DNA of 64,000 nt from Sinotaia quadrata (lineage: Eukaryota > Mollusca > Gastropoda > Architaenioglossa > Viviparidae). The position numbers and the translations under genes are program-made. The DNA is taken from contig CM054177.1 of the NCBI GenBank assembly GCA_028829895.1, forward strand, positions 38,036,564-38,100,563, in the 5' to 3' direction. This document shows, one piece after another, positions 24,604 to 35,299 of the stretch; within the stretch, counting starts at the first letter, position 1; each line of letters begins with the position of its first letter. The notes under the pieces are model-generated. The model had not been told where the DNA came from. It did not search any database and saw only the letters and a list, made by a program, of their open reading frames with translations.

Positions 24604-25257
24604 TTAGCCATTGTTGTCGATGTTGTCGACGGTGGCAGTTGTGGTGGCGTTGTTGTTGTTGTGGTTCCTGTTTTGCTGTGGTTGTTGTCGTCTAATGCTT
24701 GGTGGTGGGTATCGTTGTTTTGTTTTGCAGCTTTGTTCTGTGTGGTTGCTTTGGTCTCTTGTCATCGTGGTCGGTGTGGTTGTTGTAGCGGCCGTTGGTG
24801 GTGTCTCTAGTAGTGGTGAGAGTGCAGGAGCCACTCGTATGTTAGTTAGTTCGGCGATGGCCACTGCGAGTTCCGTATGTCTGTCTTTTTTTGCATGTCT
24901 GTTTCCTGGTGTTTCTTTGGCTTGTTGTCGTCGACGTCGTTCGTAGTTTGTGTCTCCCTGCTTCTTGAAGTGGTAGTGGAAGTTTGGGTCTTCTTTTTTT
25001 CCACGGTGGTGGTCGGGGTTTGGGTAAAAGCCCGTCTTGTTTCTTCTTTGTCCGTCTGTGTAGAGCAGTTTTTTTGTTGTCGGCGGCAGTTTCCAGATGA
25101 TGTCTGTCTGTGTTTCACAGTCTGTTGATGTAGTTTTTTCCGGTTGTCTTGTCAGGTGCTTGTTTAAAATCTTGTGGAGACCAATTGCGGTTAAGATGGC
25201 TTGTTGTCTAGTGGTAAGTTCATCTTCCGTTTTAGTGTGGAAGAGGGTCAACAGCAT
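24604..25257 (-). CDS. Unassigned minus-strand ORF, TQT-rich, possibly a retroelement ORF1/gag remnant
   Basis: Open for 217 codons from ATG at 25257. The N-terminal third looks ordinary (TEDELTTRQQAILTAIGLHK, with ETQTDI further on). The rest is rich in Lys/Arg, Thr, Gln and Asn and ends in Asn/Thr runs. A second minus frame (24846-25118) has spaced TQTD, TQTP, TQTS and ETQT motifs that continue the ETQTD motif of the first frame. This suggests a frameshift in an original protein with TQT repeats. I do not recognise the family. Basic, repeat-rich proteins of this kind are common as ORF1/gag of retroelements (inference). Part of the length is due to GTT/GTG-rich simple sequence on the plus strand. 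It starts directly beside the family-2 repeat at 25262. Confidence 0.3.
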   Translation of the reverse strand: MLLTLFHTKTEDELTTRQQAILTAIGLHKILNKHLTRQPEKTTSTDCETQTDIIWKLPPTTKKLLYTDGQRRNKTGFYPNPDHHRGKKEDPNFHYHFKKQGDTNYERRRRQQAKETPGNRHAKKDRHTELAVAIAELTNIRVAPALSPLLETPPTAATTTTPTTMTRDQSNHTEQSCKTKQRYPPPSIRRQQPQQNRNHNNNNATTTATVDNIDNNG

Positions 25258-25261
25258 TTAG

Positions 25262-26640
25262 TGTCATCAAATAATGTTATCTCCCCCTTTATTTATAAAT
25301 TAAGATTTATAAATTTTTATCCCTTTATTACAGCTCGCCCCCAGTTAGCTATCCAGTGATGCTACAAACAATTATGTAACAACAGGTAAGATAACAATAA
25401 ATTTAATAACAATTCAACTAATAAAAAGAGTGAACAATTATGAATCACGATTAACAGAGTTTCTATCACACTGCCCGAATAGTTTATACACACTGTTTAT
25501 TGGTTCTGTCCCTCATTGGAATACGCAAACTTATATCTTTAATGTCTATGAAGTAGTTGAACATGCTGTCATCATTTGTTCAGTGCAGTTCTGACATCAC
25601 ACAGTGAATATCTTCTAGCTGGCCCCCTTTGTTGCTTTATGGCACACCTGACGTAGACTGCGGACAATGCCTCCAGTATTGAAGATATCGAGTTGGAGTT
25701 CCCCATGGTTCCTGGTCTTTGGGACTGCTGGTTATCAGGCTCAAGTTCCAGACTTAGATTAGGACCAAGACCTCAGACTGGCTGTGAATGAATAATATCA
25801 TCCTACAGTATCGTGTTACAATAAACAATTCTATGGGCTTTGTGGCGACAGCGATAGATTACTCTTTACCATTCCACTAGTTAGCTTTAGCTAATTCATA
25901 GATTCGAACCACTGAAAGCTTTAAATGAATAAATGATTTATCTTCACAAAATATATTTTCTCCATTATAATACAATTTAGCTTGTGGTTCACACAGCACA
26001 TGTTAACTATTGTTAGTGCTTTCCCGTGATAACAATTAATCAGCGGAAATATGGCTATTTACACGTGGTTACTTTACTTGACCATTTTACAAGTGTAACA
26101 ATCGCTAACACCACTTAGCTTCTGCATGAGAAAAATATAACAACCATTTAGTCATTTAGCAGCCACATAAATATTTTACACAGTATTTATAATATAGAAA
26201 TACATCAAAGTTATGCGTGAGAAATATGTGGTCTAGAGAAGCCAATTATATTTACAACTATGTGAAGTTATGCATGGTTATGCGATCTCTTCTACCCCTG
26301 GACAATTGGGCACTGTATACGAATATTGGTGTGTCTGACGAATTCGATTCATTCAGGTGAATATATGAATGAATCGAGGCCAATCGGCGGATAAATGCTA
26401 CATCACAGTATGGAACGCAAGTGACCAAATATGGGCGTCTCATATCTGGCTAACAACCTTCCATTCACCCCCCGATCTGTCCCACATACCCCTCATGTAA
26501 ACAAGTTTGTTGCATCAGCTAAGCCAGGTTGCTTAATGGAAGTCTCCTCGTAGATTATAGAGACAGTAGAAACAGCTAATAAAATGAACGATTAAAATGA
26601 AAAATATGTTTCATAACTTGGCATAATTTGCCCAACAGCC
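25262..26640 (-). repeat. Interspersed repeat family 2, copy 2 (inverted)
   Basis: Inverted relative to 8452-9640 and direct relative to 37795-39080. It begins near TGTCATCAAATAATGTTATC and ends near GGCATAATTTGCCCAACA. The repeat abuts the unassigned minus-strand ORF at 24604-25257, so the two could belong to one element (inference). Confidence 0.6.
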
Positions 26641-26850
26641 TCTGACAGAGACCTTATCTGAGACAATGATTGATGAGTGTTGAGCCAATGGTACAATGCC
26701 AGAACAGAACCACTTTATCTGAGACCTTATCTAAGACATTGATTGATGAGTGTTGAGCCATGAAACAATGTCAGAACAGAACCACTTTATCTTGGATGTC
26801 CACTTTAATGAGTATTGCACCATGAAGCAACCCAGAGCAGAACAATGTAC
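26640..26850. repeat. About 70-bp direct repeats
   Basis: Two to three units with GAGACCTTATCTGAGACA, GATTGATGAGTGTTGAGCCA and CAGAACAGAACCACTTTATC. Confidence 0.8.
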
Positions 26851-27045
26851 TCAGTGACCCCTAATCTCTAGGAATCAGAAATAAAAACAACATTGTTAGA
26901 TATCAGACGTGAAGAATGACGTTATAAATAAATCACGCGTCAGAGAGAGAATCATTACAGACAAGACGTAGAAAGTATGATCTTAATCTCTACTTAACTC
27001 CTCAGATTGTGTCGTGAAGCCAACAAGGAACTACAGGCAGAGCTC

Positions 27046-27056
27046 TGTATAGCACT
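27046..27056 (+). promoter_or_regulatory. Degenerate TATA-like site of cystatin B
   Basis: CTGTATAGCAC aligns with CTGTGTATAAAAGC of copy A. Downstream, the conserved leader (CTCTTAGTCGAATATCA) continues in both copies. The spacing to that leader is about 11 bases shorter in B. Whether it works as a core promoter cannot be told from sequence. Confidence 0.4.
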
Positions 27057-27147
27057 CCTGTTTGACATATCTCTTAGTCGAATATCATAAGGAAACAACT
27101 TTTTTTTTACTCTGCTACATTACAGTTTGGAAACTCACAATCTGAGA

Positions 27148-30100
27148 ATGAAAGTTCTATTAATAGCTTGTCTATTGCCCTGTGTGGTTCTCAGCGAGAT
27201 TCCTGGAGGAATTACAGATACGACACTCGACCCGAAGAATCCTGCAGTAGTGTTTGCCGTACAGGAGATCAACAAATACTTTGCAACGAAAGGCGACATT
27301 TACCAGCGTACTCTAATTAAGATCGTCCGTGCTAGATCACAGGTACAATCGGTCTTTTCTATTCAATATAGAAACGTGATGTGAACTGAGTCATTGATTG
27401 TTACTCTCTCCCGTCTGATACTGACAGTTGTTAGACAACCTGATACACTAGATGAATATTGCCCAATATCGATGTTAGGGTTTTGACATGATATACTTGT
27501 TGAATATTGCCCGATGTCGTTGTTAGTGTTTTGACCTGATATAGTGGTTGGATATTGCTCGATATCTGTTGTTACAGTTATGGCCTGATACAGTTATTGA
27601 TATTGCCCGATGTCATTGTTAGAGTTTTGACTTGGTACAGTGGATGGATATTGTCCAATATCGTTTTTACAATTTTGACCTGATACAGGTTTTTAGATAT
27701 TGCTTGATGTCGTCATTAAAGTTCTGGCCTGATACAGCTGATGATATTGCCGGAATGGTCCTCTCTTGGTCCTTTGAAAAAAGTAGAGTATGTTTTACCC
27801 ATCATTCTCTAAGTAAGCATCTGCCTTTTGCCAGTTCTGAGTACTGCTCTTTGCCAGTTCTGAGTACTGCCTTTTGCCAGTTCTGAGTTCTGCTTTTTGC
27901 CAGGTCTGAGTACTGCCTTTTGCCAGTTCCGAGTACTGCCTTTTGCCAGTTTTGAATACTGCTCTTTGCCAGTTCTGAGTACTGCTCTTTGCTAGTTCTG
28001 AGGACTGCTTTTGCCAAAGTTTCTCTATTTGTTTTCTAAGAGGTGCAAAGTTTTCCCGTGGGATAGGTGAAATATATTTATATTGGTAATCTAAATCCAT
28101 TTTTAAAAATATTAATTTATCAATTTTTGTCATTTCCTGGTATATTTGTATTTGATGGTATCCAACTTATACTTCATCAGTGATTACTGGTCTGAATGTG
28201 TTAACTTCGTAGTAAGTATAAATCTAAAATATGTTTACTTCTTAATAATTACAGGTAATGAAATATGTGTACTTCTGAATGTTTTCAGGTCTAAAATATA
28301 TTACCCCCCCTTAGTAATATAGAGCTGAGATACGTTTATTTCAGCTAAACCCCAAAATACCTTCTGACTGGCACACGCGTTAGAAAGACGAATGATAGTG
28401 TGGCGGAATAAATTTGCCTCCCTATTTCTAGACTTAATTGTTATATAAACTGTTAAATTGTCAAAGTGACCCGACCTTGGCCACTCCATTTTTGTCAGAG
28501 TTGGAGTAAATAACTCGAGATTATACTAGAAATTGCTGATGCAATCCAAACAGTTCCAACTGGATGAGTAGTTTTTATTATCCAGAACGAGACTGAGATC
28601 AAACGTTTACCTGCTATAGAGAATTCTATTGTCTGATCACTTTGAATTTGGTATGACAAGAAGTCCGGCCATGAATGGCGGCTGTTAGCTTAATGGTGAG
28701 TTAACTGATTTATTGTGAGAGAATGAACTAAATATTTTGTAAATTTTGCTATTGATATGTTCTACTTGTGCTTTACGATGAGATATATAATGTGAGAAGA
28801 CTATTACTTCTACAAATCTTTAAACTAGGACGTTCGTACATTTATATTGACATTGTTTCTACAAATCTTTAAACTAGGACGTTCGTACATTTATACTAAA
28901 CACTTGACATTGTTTCTAGAGAATGCACTCATACAACTTCTATCTACCTACCTACCTACCAACCTATCTATATATCTATTTATCTACCTATCTATCGTTA
29001 TGTAATATTTTTACTTCTTAATGATTACAGATCGTTGCTGGAGAGAAACTGTATCTAACTCTTCACCTCGCTGGAGCTCCAACGGTATTAATTTCGCTGC
29101 ATTCTTGTACAACAGCTGTTGGATTACTGTATTATACATGTTTGTACAGCAGCTGTTGGATTACTATATTATACATTCTTTTACAACAGCTGTTGGATTA
29201 CTATATTACACATTCTTGTACAACGATAGATTTATTTCAAATTTAGGTAGCTTTATATGCAGATAATGTGTATTGTAGGAGTCAAAATTTGTAGATTTGC
29301 TTCCTATATGTAAATAAGATCACGGTAGATTTGTAACGTGATTTAACAACACACACACACATATACATATCACACACACACACATACAGTTCACCATCTT
29401 AATACTGGCATGTCCTTCGTTTGTAGAAAATAGTTCAATTGTTCAAGTATTATATCTACCAGCCTTGACACAATGTCTGTATATTTACTACTTTGTGTAC
29501 AGATCATAACTTTGACAGCATGTCTTCAGGTTTGCAATCGTGTCATGTACGGTGTACAGAGATCATTAACTGCAAAGTTTGACAGGTCATAGCTTAGTTG
29601 GCAACAGGCCAAACACTTTGTGAATAGATCATAATCTTCAATCTCTGGCAGATTGCCCATAACGGGCATCTAAATCTAGATCTAATGATAACCTAGAAGG
29701 CGCTTTTTACCGTAGTGACGCAGATTTAATTAATACAATTCCATATAATTATTTGAAATAATGAAATTTGCATAATGACTCTAATTTCTCAATAAGGAAT
29801 GTTGATTCACTAAATGAAAGCAATTTATAAATAATTAATCCATATATTACAGTACTGTATGTCCTAATACAGACACGTATTTCATCTCTAACACTATTAA
29901 AACAGTTTCTAACGATGTATGTATTTCACCTATAACACTATTAATACAGTTTCTGACGATGTATGTATTTCACCTATAACACTATTAAAACAGTTTCTAA
30001 CGATGTATGTATTTCACCTATAACACTATTAAAACAGTTTCTAACGATGTATGTATTTCACCTATAACACTATTAAAACAGTTTCTAGCGATTTATGTAT

Positions 30101-33100
30101 TCCAGTGTCAATATTATAAGCAACTATTCAATACCAGAATTGCACAACTGACAGGACAAATATTAATATTGAGGTTTCATGACTTATATTCACAGGCAAC
30201 TGTTAGTATTATATCTTTTTATTTACATACATGCAATAAATATGATTGCTAGTGAATAGCTAACTAAACTTGACAGCTTATCTCTATGTTACAATCTGTT
30301 ACATGTCCAGTATTTATTTAAAGACCCTGCTTAGGAATTTTACAGAAACTTTAATTTACTTAGATAAATTAATTTCTCCCCTTTCCCTAAACAGACTGGT
30401 TGCTCAAATTATCTTTCGTCTCATATGAAAATGCGCCTTTGTAGTACAGACAAACAGATTCACGAACAGACAACTTGTGTACAATAGCCAGTTTGGAAAC
30501 CGTTAACACTCTCTTAAATCCTTATGCATTCAAAGGTTCATTTAGCTCAGTCGATCCCCCATCCAAACCACGAATTAGGTCTATATGCATAAAAATTCAC
30601 TGCGAAAGAGGTATTAACAAATAAAGAATTTAATAGATAATATTTAACAATAACAATCAATTACGAAGACACAGCTTCAGATCTAAACTAAGGCAAAGTT
30701 TCAGTTCGCTTGATTTTTACTGTTTTAGAGTTTATTTTTGCCAGCACTTTCATTGATTCAGAATTCGGTCTTAGTTACTCTTCTTTCTCAATAGTCTTGA
30801 TGTACAAGTGGTCTAAAGACAGTTCAATCCTTCCACATATCAAGCGATGCTTGCGTAGTACGGTCGTAGTTTACAGCAACCTGGTCGTCTCCCGACTTGT
30901 CACACTGACGAACCGTCATAGCATAGCGTCAACAACGATTGGCACGGAATTGTACCTTTCACCAATCAGGCATCCAAACAATACGTAAACGTATTATAAG
31001 GCAGAGGAGAAGAAGAAACCAAAGCCCGATCTGAAAGATAGCGTGGTTCTATAAGTGATTTGCGGTTACATTTGCAAACCAACCAAGCATGTGTGTCTGA
31101 TACAATGCGCTTAATTTTAAATCTTCGACTATCGTGTCTTTTACAAATATATTTATATTCATAAAAGATACAATATAATTCACGTGTGTTATTTTTAACA
31201 TTACATGAACGTATGAATTTCCAATCATTCACTTCATCAAAATGGAATTCATACAAGGAAAACAAAATATAATTCAAATTAAGTATGAGTGCTTTACAAT
31301 TAACAATGAAATTACATGCAAGAGAATCATTTGAATTACATAGAAATTCGCAACGTGCACAGACTTTTTCTGCGGCACAAGAGAATTAAGGTTTATACAA
31401 ATTAAAGTTAAAAGTTACAATTAATTTATATACAATGAAATCTTTAGGCTTTAGTCATTCTATCGAATCCCGTATGCTTGGAGGAAAATTGCAATAATTC
31501 GCATAAATACATACATAAATTCATATACAAAAATACAAATAGTAAAATGCAGTATCATTGTAAGAAGTAGACGTGTTACCTTCTTAAAGTAGACTTTACT
31601 GTACAAGACTCGGGTTCCTATGTTCCTTCTGACTCAGCAAGATTTCGGCGACTAGGCAAGATGCTCCTGTGTATGTCGGCATGTCTGGGGGGGGGGGGGG
31701 GCGAGTAAAGAATATTACCGCGTCAGGAGTATTTTTATTGTAGTGCATGAATGTATCACGTGACTAGAACTTTCTCGACTGTCGTCTAAAGTTACATAAC
31801 AAGGGATGAACTCACTATTGTTTTTTTCCTCATGCGGTGCATGACGGTAGGGTTCAAACAAAGGAATTCAATTCGAATATGATATTCGAGTTTCGGATGT
31901 GGGTCATAAGTTCATGACAAGAATTCTGGTCAGAAGTCTGTCACACAATCTTTATGAGGTTTTTAAAAAAAATATTGCATTTGGTTCTGTCTTCTGATAT
32001 TTGTCAGAACCAAATACTTTAAAAGTCTCTGAAATTACTTTTGAAAGTAAAGAAAAGAAATGAAACTTGATTTATTGTGTGATAGGATCATTGTAAATAT
32101 AAGGCGTATGTTTAGAATTTGGAACCAGCAATCAATGCCTGGCAGGAATTTTATTACGCATGCAGACGACAGCGGTTATCTTACATCACGTACAACACTA
32201 TAAATAAGATACTAGATTCAATATTTGTGTTTTATTATAAGCACGCTATAAATAAGAAATTAAATTCAACATTTGTGTTTTGTTATAAGCACGCTATAAA
32301 TAGTATTCTAGATTCAGTGTGTGTTTTGCAATAAGCACGGTATAAATAAGATACTAGATACAACACATGTGTTGTATTGTTAGCTTTAATAACACACTAT
32401 AAATACGATACTAGATTCAACATGTGTGTGTATTGTTGTAAACTTTATTAGCTCACTATAAATAAGATATTGTATTCAACATGTGTGTTTTGTTGATAGC
32501 ATTAATAGCACATTATAAATAAGATACTCAATACTTGTGTTTTGTTGTTAGCTTTTCACTGTTATTTTATGTATAATAACGCTCATTACAGAATCTTCCA
32601 GAATATTTTATCGATTTCCAATAACTTTTCCAATTACAGTTCTAACCTATTTCTTCCTCTCTTCTCCATCTTCAGGATGACTACTGTGACGTCAACGTGT
32701 GGTCCCGCGTTTGGCTCAAAGACCCGGCTGAACGTCTTATTGTAGTTGATGGCCCCACATGCTCAAAGACGGCCCCATTTGTGCCAGGTGGCGAGAGTGA
32801 GAGACGTACATACTCCACTGCTCTCCGGGATGTGGTCGATGCCTTGAACTTCGCGGTCTGTGCCTTAAACGACAGGTCGAACGAAATTTTTCTCTCAAAA
32901 CTGGGTAACACTTCCAGCGTTGAGTACACGACACAGGTCTGTAGGATGACAGAAATATCACAAAAAGTTTTTTCTGAAATTTCCACGTATTAATATTTAT
33001 TTACTTCTCGAGTGGCTGGGTGTTGTAAATGGAGGAGGAAAGTTTGCTGGTGGCGTTAATATATAATTGTCAGATTTAATTAATTAATTAATTAATTTTT

Positions 33101-33730
33101 TAAAAAGTTCTTTTCAAAGCCACCTCTGCCGGCTTCTGTTGTGTTCCGGTACCGTAGCAGTTTTTCTTCATACTATACCAACCAGTCTTGGTGTATCTAG
33201 GAAATAACATGTTGATGCAGCATCTGTTTGTCTTTAAGAGTTGTAAATGAAGTTTGGATAGCGCGTATATGTAGACAATTACGATCGATTTGGAGTGTAC
33301 GTATAGACCTGATAGTTGTCATGGAGTGTATGTAAAGACCTGATAATTGTCATGGAGTGTATGTAAAGACCTGATAATTGTCATGGAGTGTATGTAAAGA
33401 CCTGATAATTGTCATGGAGTGTATGTGAAGACCTGATAGTTGTCAAGGAGTGTATGTAAAGACCTGATAATTGTCATGGAGTGTATGTGAAGACCTGATA
33501 GTTGTTATGACGATACGTGTAGCTTGACATACATATTCGAATTATTTTTCTGTGTGCACTTATTGTCCTTGACCTACAAATTTTAAATTGTTTTATAATA
33601 ACTCCCTTCCATTCTGATCCATAGTCCTCAGATCGAAACTGAATTCGACTCACACAGTAGTACCGTCTGTCCACTATCTTCATGCAACAATTACGCTCTT
33701 TCAAAACCACCATATTGCCACACGCATAAC

Positions 33731-33761
<31 letters not shown>

Positions 33762-34661
33762 TGTACGTTTTAAATAGTCTGAATGATTTATTTGACAGGT
33801 GACCTCGGGTGTGACATATCGTTTCTACACCGTGCCACTCGTAGAGACATCCTGTCCTAAAGAGTCGCTTTGTGTCGTTACTGTTCTGAACGCCTGCAAG
33901 GTCAGGGTTGGAGGCATGGTAAGCAGTCTTTATATATATATATATATATATTCACACTCTCATACGTTAGCGTTCAAATCAGAGGTAAAATTAGTCTCTC
34001 GGGCATGCGTGGTCGCACTTTACAACACAAAAAAATTTCTTTATGCTTCATTTGCAGTTGATGTGTCAAGAATTTATTCGACATGTCTGGAGTCATTAAC
34101 AAAGTGGATTGTTTTATTCGTTTGAATTTAAATTCATGCTCTCTTGCTCATTATGGTGGACTGGTCATTTAGTCATTGGAAGGGATGATAATTCAGGCCT
34201 CGTGTGCTAAATGTCTCACAGATAATGATCAAATGGCAGTTAAAAATCGAAAGAGACGACTGGCCGGAGAAAATCACACCCAGAAATAAACGAAAACAAC
34301 TACAAACACCAACCTTTCGATCTCCCCATACGCAATACCGTATCTTTCTCTTTTAGAATACAAATCCCCCCCATGACACAGGTTCCTTTCTGGGAAATCA
34401 GCGAAAGTGAAGCCTAAATCAAATCCAACAATTTTATAGAACTGCTCCTATGTATTCTAGTGACGTCAACAGTATGACTTGTGAATAAAGAGTTCATTTC
34501 TAGGATAAGTTATGTATCTCTTCTATTCACATTAACCTACATCCTGACATTATTAACAATTATTTTTCTTTATTAATTTGCAGACCCAGACATGCCAGTT
34601 TGTGGTACAGGGTCAACCTTGGATAACCCCAGCCCTCACCTTAACATCTTTCTCGTGCTAA
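27148..34661 (+). CDS. Cystatin B: tandem paralogue, secreted two-domain cystatin
   Basis: Predicted secreted cysteine-protease inhibitor, 235 residues. Exons are 27148-27342, 29031-29084, 32676-32936, 33799-33918 and 34584-34661, all phase 0 with GT/AG borders and the same lengths as cystatin A except exon 3 (87 codons against 92). The signal peptide is MKVLLIACLLPCVVLS, then EIPGG. Domain 1 has QIVAG at 65-69, Cys87/Cys112 and RVW (94-96) at the PW position. The linker is TAPFVPGG, with no basic site. Domain 2 has QVTSG (170-174), Cys189/195/203 and a canonical QPW (221-223) before Cys235. Its only obvious N-glycosylation sequon is N161-T-S, absent from copy A. Exon 4 replaces several basic residues of copy A with neutral or acidic ones (LVETSCPKESLC). 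An upstream in-frame TTG at 27127 is not needed; the ATG at 27148 matches copy A. No frameshift or stop is seen in any exon, so both copies look functional. Confidence 0.92.
27430..27760. repeat. Minisatellite, about 58 bp units, cystatin B intron 1
   Basis: About six units with TTTTGACCTGATACAG and GATATTGCCCGATATCG. Copy A has only two or three at 13130-13265. Confidence 0.75.
27820..28015. repeat. 23-bp minisatellite in cystatin B intron 1
   Basis: About nine units of CTTTTGCCAGTTCTGAGTAC type. Absent from copy A. Long minus-strand frames here (SELAKSSTQNWQKA) are repeat translations, not genes. Confidence 0.85.
28490..28740 (+). repeat. Interspersed repeat family 3, copy in cystatin B intron 1
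   Basis: Reverse-complement similarity with 36725-37010 and 39780-39985. Shared blocks are ATCACTTTGAATTTGG, a GAGATCAAACGTTTAC-like block and GAGTAGTTTTTATTATCCA. It separates some intron-1 acceptor-like repeats from exon 2. No ORF. Confidence 0.5.
29105..29228. repeat. Repeat CAACAGCTGTTGGATTACT after exon 2 of cystatin B
   Basis: Three to four units of about 38 bp begin 20 bases past the donor. Copy A has about two (14365-14430). The core ACAGCTGT is palindromic. Confidence 0.7.
29880..30100. repeat. 41-bp minisatellite, cystatin B intron 2
   Basis: Five units of GTATTTCACCTATAACACTA followed by TTAAAACAGTTTCTAACGAT. Not seen in copy A. Confidence 0.85.
30297..31945. mobile_element. Solo-LTR-like insertion in cystatin B intron 2
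   Basis: The 1649-bp segment begins TGTTACATG and ends CTGTCACA (TG..CA termini). It is flanked by the 5-bp direct repeat CAATC (30292-30296 and 31946-31950). Copy A shows the uninterrupted target at about 15262. No coding potential is visible, and it is AT-rich with a G run at 31687-31701. Related copies are at 54977-56069 (reversed) and about 35300-36575. A solo LTR is the simplest reading; a non-autonomous element is also possible. Confidence 0.7.
32190..32565. repeat. Minisatellite in cystatin B intron 2, shorter orthologue
   Basis: Same unit as 15500-16265, about 7-8 copies. It marks the place where copy A carries the LINE (after TTTTGTTGATAGC). Confidence 0.8.
32937..33798 (+). other. 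Cystatin B intron 3
   Basis: 862 bp. It has about seven copies of a 31-bp unit (33290-33510, GGAGTGTATGTAAAGACCTG) present once in copy A, and a CA microsatellite at 33731-33760. Confidence 0.85.
33919..34583 (+). other. Cystatin B intron 4
   Basis: 665 bp. It begins GTAAGCAG then a TA microsatellite (33930-33951). It ends in TTTGCAG before exon 5. Confidence 0.85.
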
Positions 34662-34804
34662 CTTCATTCCAAATATGATGTGCATTTCAGAGGAGCGGGG
34701 GTGGAGTGTGGTGTTCACTTATAGTACAATATGAGAGTCCATGTGCACGTTCTTGTACGAAATTGTTAAAACCTTTCTTGTTTACTTTTAAGTATTTTAG
34801 TTGA

Positions 34805-34810
34805 AATAAA
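34805..34810 (+). terminator. Poly(A) signal of cystatin B
   Basis: AATAAA sits 144 bases after the stop codon, in the same conserved context as in copy A. Confidence 0.7.
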
Positions 34811-35299
34811 TATTTTACAAACAGTCTTAGAAAACAGAGTGAGTCTTGTCGACTGAAAACAGTGCGTCAGAAGTTGATACTCATTCAACGTAACTCACTT
34901 AATCACAGGAACAAAGGGACACGATTATAAAAATACACAATCATTTTAAGTATAAGCAACTTTACACACACACACACAAACACACATACACTTTCATAAC
35001 AAAGTCACAAGCTTGTTGTTCACAACAGAATTGTCAGTTTCATGTGTCCTATAGCATGCTGAATAAAATTCTTTTGAGTCTAATCTGGACATTTCTTTGC
35101 CTTATAAGTTCCCTCAAGATTGACAATAATGTAGCAATTTCCAGTACTTCATTGTACTAGAAATTCCACATGTAAGTCAAGCATAATTTGCCAACACACA
35201 TCAACAGAAGGCAGTGTATCCTTACAGACAACATTAAGTCTCCTAAAACTATGCTATTTGTCTAACACATGAAGTGTTCGAATAGATTGCAGATAGAGT

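Larger units (their letters stand above)
27343..29030 (+). other. Cystatin B intron 1
   Basis: 1688 bp. It has an expanded GATATTGCCCGATATC array (27430-27760), a 23-bp TTTTGCCAGTTCTGAGTACT array (27820-28015), acceptor-like units at 28215-28300, an interspersed repeat (28490-28740) and the true acceptor AATGATTACAG at 29020-29030. Confidence 0.85.
29085..32675 (+). other. Cystatin B intron 2
   Basis: 3591 bp. Three copies of the CAACAGCTGTTGGATTACT repeat (29105-29225), a 41-bp repeat (29880-30100, TATTTCACCTATAACACTAT), the LTR-like insertion, and the shorter orthologous minisatellite. Confidence 0.85.
26960..35015 (+). repeat. Segmental duplication, copy 2 (carries cystatin B)
   Basis: Partner of 12640-21970, direct orientation. 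It lacks the LINE present in the first copy and carries its own insertion (30297-31945) in intron 2. Confidence 0.85.

Noticed and set aside
24305..24946. Plus-strand Val/Leu-rich ORFs resembling membrane proteins
   Set aside because: They come from TG/GTT-rich low-complexity sequence. The minus strand of part of this stretch has the more protein-like composition.
27127..27147. Start of cystatin B seven codons upstream
   Set aside because: The codon at 27127 is TTG. The ATG at 27148 matches copy A exactly and starts directly with the signal peptide.
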